Shown: positions 56,638 through 64,000 of the stretch, piece after piece
Numbering within the stretch: the first letter of the stretch is position 1
Layout: each line of letters begins with the position of its first letter
Assembly (NCBI RefSeq): GCF_008087625.1
Contig: NZ_CP042997.1
Location: 5,580,001-5,644,000, forward strand
DNA from: Aquisphaera giovannonii
GTDB lineage: Bacteria > Planctomycetota > Planctomycetia > Isosphaerales > Isosphaeraceae
Length of the DNA: 64,000 nt
Reading direction: 5' to 3'
The notes under the pieces: model-generated
Told to the model about the DNA's origin: nothing
The model's database searches: none
Seen by the model: only the letters and a program-made list of their open reading frames with translations
Program-made: the position numbers and the translations under genes

Positions 56638-58169
56638 GGGGTGAGCGTCTTGTAAGTGGTAAAGGTCAAGCTGCCTTCCGGCGGTTGGCCCAGAAGCCGG
56701 TCCAGAGGGCGGACTCGCTGAGGTAGAGGGCCCGGAGGTGGGCCATGGCGTCGGCCCCCTGATGGCCCCAGCGCATCCCGGTGCCGTTGAGCCGCTCGTT
56801 GATCACCAGCTTGCAGCCGGCCTCCATCGGGCCCGAGCCGATCTGCCACCCCTTGGCCAGGTAGGCCGGGTAGTCCATCCGGTGGTGCTGGTTGCGGAAG
56901 TAGTTCACCGTCGCCTCCCACGTCGCCCGCGCCCGCGGGGCGGCCGCGACGTCCAGGCCCTCCAGCCAGGCCAGCATCGCGGCGCCCCCCTCGTGCTTCA
57001 GCCGATGCGACCACGCCGCGTGCGCCGCCTCCGCCTGGGCCTCGTCGGCGTGCCAGGCCTTGGCCAGGTCCCCCAGGTGCTCGCTGGCGTGGTAGAAGTC
57101 CAGGATCACCGCGTCGATCCGCCCGAAGTGCCGCCTCAGCAGGTCCTCCAGCCCCGACCCGCCGTCGCACACCGCGATCCAGCGCCGGGCCTCGCCCATG
57201 CCCGCCCGGGCGGCCATGTGTCGCAGCGGCTCGGCCACCGCCTCCTGGCCCTCGGCGCTGGCGACGTACCTCGCCTGCCGGGGGGGCCGGCGCCGGCCCT
57301 GGGTCGCCCATCGCTCGCGGCCCTCGGGGATGGGGTTGTAGACCATGCCCACGGCGATCATCTCCCCCTCGGCCGCGGCCCCCTCGGGCCCCTGCCTGCG
57401 GACGCCCGTCAGGTCGATCGACACGTAGGCGCAGGTCATCCCCTCGGCGTCCACGTGCCAGGCCCAGGGGCCCGCCTCGTCGAAGGGGACCTTGGACTCG
57501 ATGGCCCGGCCCACCTCGGCGCCGACGGCCTCGGCGACCCGCTCCACGGTGGACTCGGCGAGGTCCAGGCCGCACATCCGCGGCAGGGCGACATCGGCGG
57601 CCTTGGCGAAGCTCTCCCGGGCCGCCGCCAGGCAGGCCAGCTCGGCGGCGCCGGAGGTCAGGTCGCCGCCGTCGAGGCCGAAGGCGGCGTCGGCGGGGCA
57701 GTGGCCCTCGCGGCATCGCGGGCAGTGGTAGTAGCCGCGCTCGATGCGCAGCGGGCCCAGGGCCGAGACCAGCCCCTTGGGCCGATAGCCCTTGAAGCGG
57801 GCGGCCTCGGAGCAGCGGGGGCAGCTCGTGCTGGACCCTACATACCCCCTTTTTTCCGCTGCATGGCAGCGGCCTGGAGGGCCTTGGCGCCGACCCGATG
57901 GACCATGTCGCGGAGCTGGAACTCGGCCTCGCCGAAGAGCTCGTCGTCGGGCTTGGTGGCCAGCAGCTCGGCCATGGCCCGGATGTCCGCGTCCGAGGCC
58001 GCCCGGAGCTCCTCGTAGAGATCCTGGGCGAGGCGGGCCTGCCGCTCGGGCAGATGCTCGAAGGACATGACGGGGACCCTCCGTGAACAGAAGGCTACTG
58101 ATTCCGAGGCGACGCATCGAAGACCTCTGTTCTACGGAATTTCCCACCCACTTTCGAGACGCTTACCCC
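56638..58169 (-). mobile_element. ISKra4-like insertion sequence
   Basis: A 1532-bp element with imperfect terminal inverted repeats (GGGGTGAGCGTCTTGTAAGT left; GGGGTAAGCGTCTCGAAAGT on the opposite strand right), flanked by a 7-bp duplication TGGGGAC at 56631-56637 and 58170-58176. It carries one transposase expressed from two frames. It sits inside the HAF-repeat gene. Confidence 0.85.
56666..58068 (-). CDS. ISKra4-family transposase, two frames joined by a likely -1 frameshift
   Basis: Frame A (57838-58068, 76 residues) starts MSFEHLPERQARLAQDLYEE and ends after an A6G5 run. Frame B continues with STSCPRCSEAARFKGYRPKG, two further CxxC zinc motifs (YYHCPRCREGHCP), DLAESTVERVAEAVGAEVGR, WHVDAEGMTCAYVSID, WIAVCDGGSGLEDLLRRHF, AVILDFYHASEHL and the late WQIGSGPMEAGCKLVINERL. 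This matches ISKra4 transposases. At the run, Lys-AAA Lys-AAA followed by GGG allows tRNA slippage of -1 into the second frame, a common IS device. Acidic catalytic residues appear intact, so it may be active. Confidence 0.8.
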
Positions 58170-59257
58170 TGGGGACGCTCCCCGGCACCGAGAGCATTGC
58201 TTATGCCATCAACAGTTCCGGGCAGGTGGTGGGCACACTGACCGGCCCAGGCGGCAGCGACGCCTTCCTCTGGTCTAACGGCAAGATGGCCGATCTCGGA
58301 GTTCTGCCGGGCGAAAGCAACTGCGTCGCTACGAGCATCAACGACAGCGGCCAGATCGTGGGGACCGCGTCCCCCGCCTTGGGAGGCAGCGTCGGAGGGC
58401 TGTCGAGTTCTCGGGCCTTCCTCTACATGGGAGGGAAACTGACCGACCTCAACGACCTCCTCCCTCCCGATTCGGGCTGGGTGCTTACCTCGGCGACGTC
58501 CATCAACAACAAGGGAGTGGTCGTCGGCCTTGGATCGTACAATGGGGCGATTCACGGGTATGAGCTCACCACGTCGCTCCGGACGTCCACCACGCCGATC
58601 CCCACGCCGACGCCAGGTCCAACACCGACACCAGCGCCCGCCCCCACTCCGACGCCCAATCCCACGCCCTCGCCGGCTCCAGGCCAGCCCACGGGCTCGG
58701 CCGGGAGCCTCCCGCCCGCTCCTCCGGCGGCACGTGCCCCCCGCTTCGCCACGCGGATCGTCATTCGCCGGCTCTCTCAGCCCGTCGCTCCCGGCAGGTC
58801 GATCGCCCTTGTCGCCACGGTCGGAGTCATCGGCTCGCGACGGCGCGTGGCGGGAGGCATCCTGAGCCTGGCCGAGGGTGACGGCGTGCTCGTCGAGGCT
58901 CCGATCAACCGGGGCCGAGCCGTTCTCCGCCTGACGACGCGACCTGCGGGAGGCGACCCGATCCGGATCGACTACTCGGGGAGTCAGGAGTTCGCGCCAA
59001 CATCGTCGGACATCCTCCTCGGACCGCCTCGCGTCCGCCGCCACGCCGATTCGTCCCCCTCCCGAGGAAGATGATCCCAGGGCGTTGCGCGTGAGGCTCG
59101 TCGAACGCTCCTGCCCTACGGACCCCGTGAGGATCGTCCGCCGAACCGGGCCGGGATTGCTCCCGGACGGGAACACGGCCGGATCGTCGCCCGGCCATGC
59201 CATGCCCCGCGCCCCGGACAGCCAACAGGCAGCAGTGAAACTGAGGGCCCGCCGTAA

Positions 59258-60578
59258 GGGACCGGGCAAAAATAAACTGATCAAGTTCTCGAGCGCGGCT
59301 TGATGGTGTAATTCCATTCGCCGTGGAAGCTAGCGGGCTTCAACTGGAGCCCGGCCATTTGCTCGTCGGTCACAATGATGCCCGTCTCGTACTTGCCTTC
59401 ATCGAGCGCGGCTCTCACAACCAGGCCCTTCTTGGTTCGCGTGGCGGCGATCAAGTTGACGATGACCTGGACGCTCACCAGCGGCTTGCCTCGCCAGTTC
59501 TGTGTGATGAAGCTGAACAGCCGGTGCTCCACCTTGTTCCACTTGCTCGTGCCCGGCGGGAAGTGGCTCACCGTTAGCTTCAGGCCGATCTGATCGGCCA
59601 GGCCCTGCAACGCCACCTTCCACAACCGGGTGCGGTAACCGTTGCTGCCCCCGCCGTCCGCGGTGATGAACAACTCGGTCGCGCGGGGGAAGCGGGGGGC
59701 CCCCATCTCTCGCCACCATCGGCCGATGCTCGCGGCCGCGAAGTAGGCGGTGTCATGATCGATCCCCACGCTGACCCAGCCCTGGTTGTTGGTCACGTCG
59801 TACACGCCGTAGGGGATCGCCTTGCCCAGCTCCTTGTCCCGGAAGTCGTGGACGCGCACCGGCTCCGGCCGCCCCTCGGGGCGCCACTCGCGGCCGCCGT
59901 TCTTGAAATCCCCGATCAACTCCTTCTTCTTCGTGTCCACCGAGATCACCGGCTGGCGCCGCTTCTGGAACCGCGCCGCCTGTGCGTTGATGAACTCGAA
60001 CTGGGCGTTCCGGTCGGGGTGCTGGTTCCCCTCGCGGGTCTTGCGGTTGGCCTGCAGGCTGTAGCCGGCCTCGTGGAGCAGCCACGCCACCGTGCGGTAG
60101 CCGACCCGATGCCCCTGCCCGCTCAACTCTGCCGCCAACCGTCGCGTGCTCTTGCACGTCCAGCGCAACGGCGACATCGGGTCGCCCCGCGTCAGCGGCT
60201 CCAGCAGCGCCTCCAGCGCCGCGGCCAGGTCGGGATCGGCCTCGGTCCGGCGCTTCCGCCCCGCGCCGCTGTGTCGCAGCCGGGTCGAGACCGGTTCGTC
60301 GGGGTGGAGTTCGCGATACTCGAGCTCCCGCATTCCGGCCGCGATCGTGTTGCGAGCCAACCCCGTGGCGAGGGATAGGGCAGTCACACCGCCGTACCCG
60401 TATTCGCGCGCCTCCGCGGCCGCCCACTGCCGCCTGGACCTCTCATCCAGGACTGCGTCCAGGGCGCAGAACTTCGCCCGAATCCGTTCAATGCGAGTGG
60501 CATCCTGCACGGCCAGAGGATAACGTCACTGGCCGTCCAGCGATACTCCAGTTGCTCAGGTTATTTTTGCCCGGGCCC
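59258..60578 (-). mobile_element. ISAzo13-like insertion sequence
   Basis: A 1321-bp element. The left end GGGACCGGGCAAAAATAAAC matches the right end (opposite strand) GGGCCCGGGCAAAAATAACC. It is flanked by a 3-bp TAA direct repeat at 59255-59257 and 60579-60581. It lies in the gap between the HAF-repeat gene and the zinc-ribbon gene. Confidence 0.8.
59281..60510 (-). CDS. ISAzo13-family transposase
   Basis: A 409-residue transposase of the Rhodopirellula-type DDE family. Blocks include RRQWAAAEAREYGYGGVTAL, LSLATGLARNTIAAGMREL (HTH), the hallmark RRQPVISVDTKKKELIGDFK (first Asp), TELFITADGGGSNGYRTRLW (second Asp) and SHFPPGTSKWNKVEHRLFSF (Glu in the late helix). The frame is unbroken and fills the element. 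GTG start at 60510. Confidence 0.88.
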   Translation of the reverse strand: MQDATRIERIRAKFCALDAVLDERSRRQWAAAEAREYGYGGVTALSLATGLARNTIAAGMRELEYRELHPDEPVSTRLRHSGAGRKRRTEADPDLAAALEALLEPLTRGDPMSPLRWTCKSTRRLAAELSGQGHRVGYRTVAWLLHEAGYSLQANRKTREGNQHPDRNAQFEFINAQAARFQKRRQPVISVDTKKKELIGDFKNGGREWRPEGRPEPVRVHDFRDKELGKAIPYGVYDVTNNQGWVSVGIDHDTAYFAAASIGRWWREMGAPRFPRATELFITADGGGSNGYRTRLWKVALQGLADQIGLKLTVSHFPPGTSKWNKVEHRLFSFITQNWRGKPLVSVQVIVNLIAATRTKKGLVVRAALDEGKYETGIIVTDEQMAGLQLKPASFHGEWNYTIKPRSRT

Positions 60579-60712
60579 TAAGCGTGCCTCGTCGCTCGGG
60601 AACGCAATCGAATCCTCGTTGCCAGGGGCCCGATCCTTCTCCCCCGGCCAGGGACAATCTTGCGAGTGTCGATGATCGAGACAATATCGCAGGTACACAA
60701 TAGGAGGCGTAC

Positions 60713-62002
60713 ATGGCACTGATCACCTGCCTTCGCTGCCCGCATTGCGGGAGGGACATCCGCACGAAGAAGATCATCGCGCCGGGCGCCCTCGTGCGCT
60801 GCCCGGGCTGCGATGACGTCTTCCGGATCTCGCCGTCGCAATCCGGCGAGCACATGATCCTCCAGGAGACGATCCCCGTAGGGCCGCCGCCCCGGGCACT
60901 CCCGGCCTTTGGGGCTCTACCGCCGCCCTTGCCATCGCCTGCACCGGCCTCGCCTACCAGGTCTGGGCCCAGGACGATCGGGAGGACCTCCTACGAATCC
61001 AGGGCCAAGTACAGGGAACCTTTCGGCCACTCCCGCAACACCTTCGCGGCCCTGGGCATCGCCTGCATCGCCCTCGTGGGCGTCGGATCTGGCAGTTGGT
61101 ATTTCGACCAGATCCGGGTCCTGGGGCGCGCTGCCAACGGGCCGGGTAGCGTCAGCAAGAAGAAGCAGGAGGAACTTGCGAACGGGAAGGTTCCGGGCAA
61201 GCCGCCGGCCCCGCCATCCCTGACCATCACGAAGCCGGAGCTCGATGGGGACGGGCGCACCACGGTGCCCAGGACGGTCAAGATCGGCCACCTGATCGTC
61301 GGGGTCTCGCACGGCAGCATCGGCCCTCTGTCCCTGCCATCCGGGAAGACGGCCGAGCAATACCTGGTTCTGACGCTTCGGGTGACCAACGAGTCGGAGG
61401 CGCCAAGCCCCTACAAGGGCTGGATCGACGGGCGGAATGCGGTCCTCCGCGACAAGTTTGGGAACCGGTACAACCCGACCCCGCTGCGGCCGGACGACCG
61501 CCCCTCGGGGTGCTACGACGGCGGCCCCATCGCCCCGCACGTGACGGCGACGGACCTGGTCGTCTTCGAGAAGCCGGCGATGGCGCAGCCGTACGGACGG
61601 GCGGACGCGCCGGCCAACGAGCTGGAGCTGGACCTGCCCCTCGGGTCGTCGGCGTTCAGGTTCCGCATCCCCTGGATGTTCCTGATGCAGGCCATGCCGA
61701 ACTTCGAGATCCGGCCGGCCAACACCGCTCCGCAGTTCGGGCCCGCGCCGGCGCCGTCCCCATACGACCCGGAGGCGGATCCGGCCCTGAGGGACGCCGT
61801 CCGGCGCGCCTACAGGGACGGGACGAAGGCGATCGACCACGCCGCCAAGGGCATGGAGACCAACCACGGCAGGGAGTACCGCAGGGGCGAGTCGAAGGTC
61901 CTCATCGACAGGCTCGTGCGGCGGTTCAAGGCGCACCACCTGACGCGCGAGCAGATCGCCCGGATCATCGATGACGTCCCTGCTCCGCACAAGGCGAACT
62001 GA
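60713..62002 (+). CDS. Zinc-ribbon membrane-anchored protein
   Basis: A 429-residue protein. The N-terminus has a two-CxxC zinc ribbon (CLRCPHCGRDIRTKKI, VRCPGCDDVFRIS), like MJ0042-type domains. A Pro-rich linker leads to one membrane segment (AALGIACIALVGVGSGSWYF, about 111-130). The outer domain has KIGHLIVGVSHGSIGPLSL, EQYLVLTLRVTNESEAPSPY and a helical tail. Such proteins are common in planctomycetes and of unknown role. Start at the ATG giving MALITCLRCPHCG. Confidence 0.72.
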   Translation: MALITCLRCPHCGRDIRTKKIIAPGALVRCPGCDDVFRISPSQSGEHMILQETIPVGPPPRALPAFGALPPPLPSPAPASPTRSGPRTIGRTSYESRAKYREPFGHSRNTFAALGIACIALVGVGSGSWYFDQIRVLGRAANGPGSVSKKKQEELANGKVPGKPPAPPSLTITKPELDGDGRTTVPRTVKIGHLIVGVSHGSIGPLSLPSGKTAEQYLVLTLRVTNESEAPSPYKGWIDGRNAVLRDKFGNRYNPTPLRPDDRPSGCYDGGPIAPHVTATDLVVFEKPAMAQPYGRADAPANELELDLPLGSSAFRFRIPWMFLMQAMPNFEIRPANTAPQFGPAPAPSPYDPEADPALRDAVRRAYRDGTKAIDHAAKGMETNHGREYRRGESKVLIDRLVRRFKAHHLTREQIARIIDDVPAPHKAN

Positions 62003-62548
62003 GGCACGTCAGGGAGCTCGGGCGGCGCCGCGGGGGATTCGAGGGGGTTCCTCGCGGCTACACCCGCTGGGGAGCCGTCGGGCTGAGCCGGGAGCCGAGG
62101 TGGAGCGGATCCCCGGGACGGGTGGTCGAAGCTCCCCATGTCGCCACCCGCTTCTCCCCTCTCCACGTAAAGGCGGAGATCCGGTGCCCCAGGGGCAAGG
62201 AGTTGCAGGGATTCGGAGCCCTCGGCGTGGGCAACTTGCACACTCCAAACTCCCCCGGTCGAGAGAGGGCGGGCGGTCGCATGGTTCGCGATGACCCGGC
62301 AAGCGCCGGCCGGATCGGGAATCGTCGCAGGCTTCCGGGAAGGAGATCCTGCGCGGGAAACGAGGAGATCCTGCGCGGGAAGCGAGGTCGCCGTTGAGGC
62401 GGGATCGGGCAACTTCTCCGGTCGATCTGCCGCCGTCTGACTTCTCCTCGGATTCCTCGATAGAATGCTCGCGGCCGCCGCGCCCGGACGCCGGGCCGCC
62501 GGCGGGAATCGACGCCGCTTCAACGCATCGCATCGGGGGGTCGTCGCC
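62003..62548. other. Intergenic gap with a 22-bp tandem repeat
   Basis: About 545 bases without a gene I can support. A 22-bp unit containing GGAGATCCTGCGCGGGAA is repeated twice in tandem at 62341-62384, with one change. Otherwise nothing recognised. Confidence 0.5.
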
Positions 62549-63448
62549 ATGGAGCCTGCCGAGGAGTTGATCGGGCGCTGCCGCGTTCCGGCGGGGAAGA
62601 AGTTCCGGCTCGAGGACCACGACCCGAGCTGGGCCGGGGATCCCGACGTGCCCAAGGAGGAGCGGAAGGCGTTCGCGAAGGAGTCGCTCTCCGAGGACGT
62701 CTCGGCGCTCGCCGAGGCGCAGGACCGGCTCTATGCCTCGGATACGTGGTCCATCCTCATGATCTTCCAGGCGATGGACGCCGCCGGGAAGGACTCCACG
62801 ATCAAGCACGTCATGTCGGGCGTGAACCCCCAGGGGTGCCAGGTCTACAGCTTCAAGCACCCCTCGGTGGAGGAGCTCGACCACAACTTCCTCTGGCGGT
62901 ACACCAGGGTCCTCCCCGAGCGCGGGCGGATCGGGATCTTCAACCGATCCTACTATGAGGAGGTCCTGATCGTCCGCGTCCACCCGGAGCTGGCCCAGGC
63001 CGAGCGGCTGCCCGAGGCGAAGATCAACGGCAAGTTCTGGGAGTCCCGGTTCGAGGACATCAACAACCTGGAGCGGCACCTCACCCGCAACGGCACCGTC
63101 ATCCTCAAGTTCTTCCTGAACATCGACAAGGAGGAGCAGAGCAAGCGGTTCCTGAAGCGGCTGAACGACCCCCGGAAGCACTGGAAATTCAACCCGGCGG
63201 ACCTGACCGAGCGCGGCTACTGGGACGCGTACATGGACGCCTACGAGCAGTCCATCGCCGCCACGAGCACGAAGTGGGCCCCCTGGTACGTCATCCCGGC
63301 CAATCACAAGTGGGTGGCCCGGGCCCTCGTCGCCCGCATCCTGGTCTCGGCCATCGACGGCCTGAACGTCTCCTACCCGGAGGTCACCCCCGCCCAGCAG
63401 GAGTCCATCGAGGCGGCCCGCAAGCAACTCGAGGCGGAGGGCGAGTGA
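62549..63448 (+). CDS. ppk2: Polyphosphate kinase 2 family (PPK2) nucleotide phosphotransferase
   Basis: A 299-residue PPK2. Walker A lies in QAMDAAGKDSTIKHVMSG (about 74-91) and the second conserved site in RIGIFNRSYYEEVLIVRVHP. The middle helices RFEDINNLERHLTRNGTVIL, KFFLNIDKEEQSKRFLKRL, the lid KHWKFNPADLTERGYWDAYM and the late APWYVIPANHKWVARALVAR are all typical. It transfers phosphate between polyphosphate and nucleoside mono- or diphosphates; the class is not fixed by the sequence. Monocistronic; start at the ATG giving MEPAEELIG. Confidence 0.92.
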   Translation: MEPAEELIGRCRVPAGKKFRLEDHDPSWAGDPDVPKEERKAFAKESLSEDVSALAEAQDRLYASDTWSILMIFQAMDAAGKDSTIKHVMSGVNPQGCQVYSFKHPSVEELDHNFLWRYTRVLPERGRIGIFNRSYYEEVLIVRVHPELAQAERLPEAKINGKFWESRFEDINNLERHLTRNGTVILKFFLNIDKEEQSKRFLKRLNDPRKHWKFNPADLTERGYWDAYMDAYEQSIAATSTKWAPWYVIPANHKWVARALVARILVSAIDGLNVSYPEVTPAQQESIEAARKQLEAEGE

Positions 63449-63756
63449 GAGGGCAACGGGCGCTTGTGGCGTGGCCCTGTCCCCACGATGACCGGGGCGC
63501 ATCCCCGGGTCGCTGGCCGTTTGAATGCCGCGAGCCGGGCCGCCGGGCCGGGTAGCACGGGCAGGGAGCGGCGCCAGCAGCCTGGCGGGTCTGGAGCAGG
63601 GCTCGTGCAGCCGCGGGGGAGGGCGAGTCTTAGCGCCTGATACCCGGTTATCGGGGCGGTCCCTCGACACGCTGGCCTCGGTACGCCGGCCGTACTAGCC
63701 CCCCCATAACCCCTCGACCTCCGAGGTTCGAACTCGAATGGCGATTCAGCACCGAT
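63449..63756. other. Intergenic gap between ppk2 and a ParD-like gene; no supported gene
   Basis: No gene I can support. The right edge holds the palindrome listed next, close to the antitoxin start. Confidence 0.45.
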
Positions 63757-63772
63757 TGGCAATTCATTGCCA
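63757..63772. promoter_or_regulatory. Possible ParD operator palindrome
   Basis: TGGCAATTCATTGCCA is a perfect 7-bp palindrome with a 2-base centre, ending 38 bases before the ATG at 63811. ParD antitoxins repress their own operon by binding such sites, so this is a fair candidate. The call is based only on position and symmetry. Confidence 0.45.
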
Positions 63773-63810
63773 TTTCTTGTCAATTGGTGTGGAGTCGCCG
63801 TGAGGAGGTC

Positions 63811-64000
63811 ATGCCCATGGAAACCATGAACGTCGCCCTGCCCGAGCCCATGAAGCAGTACGTCCAGGATCGCGTCTCGGAGGGCGGGTATAGCAGCGTG
63901 AGTGAATATATCCGCGAGCTGATTCGGAATGATCAGAGGCGGAATGTGGAGTCTCGCGTCGACGCGTTGCTGCTGAGTGGCCTGGACTCCGGCGAGCCCG
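63811..64000 (+). CDS. ParD-family antitoxin, cut by the window end
   Basis: The visible part (about 63 residues) reads ETMNVALPEPMKQYVQDRVS, EGGYSSVSEYIRELIRNDQR, the ribbon-helix-helix and tail of ParD/CC2985-type antitoxins. The toxin, expected to be RelE/ParE-like, would lie beyond the window. A GAGGAGG lies just upstream; the ATG at 63817 gives better spacing than the one at 63811. Confidence 0.8.
   Translation, partial: MPMETMNVALPEPMKQYVQDRVSEGGYSSVSEYIRELIRNDQRRNVESRVDALLLSGLDSGEP

Larger units (their letters stand above)
55961..59074 (+). pseudogene. HAF-repeat surface protein interrupted by an insertion element
   Basis: The 5' part (55961-56637) encodes an N-terminal RPRLEEFERRELLSTIVDLG motif, typical of planctomycete surface proteins, then HAF-type repeats such as AFLLGSIAGPQDLGILAGYT, INASGRVIGYS, INSAGQVVGWADG and INDSGQIVGFSW. 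The 3' part (58177-59074) continues TLPGTESIAYAINSSGQVVG, then a Pro/Thr-rich linker and an Ig-like domain (FATRIVIRRLSQPVAPGRSI). Removing the inserted element and one 7-bp duplication restores a single 524-residue frame. As it stands the gene is split. Confidence 0.85.

Noticed and set aside
59075-59257. Small minus-strand gene between the HAF gene and ISAzo13-like element
   Set aside because: The frame lacks a ribosome site and any conserved pattern; it overlaps a diverged intergenic repeat.

Overview
This is a GC-rich chromosomal window (roughly 70% G+C by eye) from a planctomycete, most likely of the Isosphaeraceae type. The markers for this are two DUF1559 proteins with a pilin-like N-terminal helix and an HPxGVN...GDGSVRF tail, a PVC-type CxxCH cytochrome fused to HEAT repeats, two large Ser/Thr kinases next to ECF sigma factors, a DUF1080 protein, a surface protein with an LEExxRRELLS head motif, and Tat-type secreted proteins of planctomycete character. 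Assignment below phylum level is inference.

Layout. 0.3-5.1 kb: an NDH-2-like flavoprotein bracketed by inverted repeats, then a translationally coupled radical SAM / UdgX-like DNA-metabolism pair. 5.6-13.0 kb: an accessory region with a RelE/ParE toxin-antitoxin pair, a secreted alpha/beta hydrolase, an orphan HigA-like regulator, a clearly lower-GC SIR2 + HerA antiphage pair, a decayed and fused toxin-antitoxin locus, and a small protein coupled to an HNH nuclease. Two clusters of a GAGCCAACGGGGTCATTCTG repeat, in opposite orientation, bracket 6.3-11.6 kb. 13.2-20.0 kb: a glycosyltransferase, an outer-membrane barrel protein, and a DUF1559-lipoprotein-DUF1559 cluster with a small secreted protein and a second lipoprotein. 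20.4-25.9 kb: a two-gene RND metal efflux operon. 26.0-31.0 kb: two near-identical tRNA-Thr(CGT) genes, two paralogous secreted proteins, and an inserted two-gene unit (unknown protein + PIN-like nuclease). 31.3-35.9 kb: an ECF sigma remnant and a kinase with 14 WD40 repeats. 35.9-52.4 kb: mostly exported proteins and enzymes (DMFase-like, PD-(D/E)XK-like, thioredoxin-fold, PVC cytochrome, ceramidase-like, DUF1080, methyltransferase, sugar isomerase/epimerase-like, HEAT protein). 52.5-55.4 kb: an ECF sigma-kinase operon. 55.9-60.6 kb: a HAF-repeat surface protein split by an ISKra4-like element, followed by an ISAzo13-like element. 60.7-64.0 kb: a zinc-ribbon membrane protein, a PPK2 kinase and the start of a ParD-like antitoxin cut by the window end.

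How it fits together. Most of the window is secretion, envelope and signalling. The mobile and defence content is concentrated at 5.6-13 kb, 27.7-29.6 kb and 56-60.6 kb. The strongest candidate for a working defence system is SIR2-HerA, which is a known type. The least described unit is the gene pair 28131-29584. Intergenic space is rich in at least four families of palindromic repeats, several present at two or more sites in this window. Functions are read from motifs and remembered families; no database search was run.
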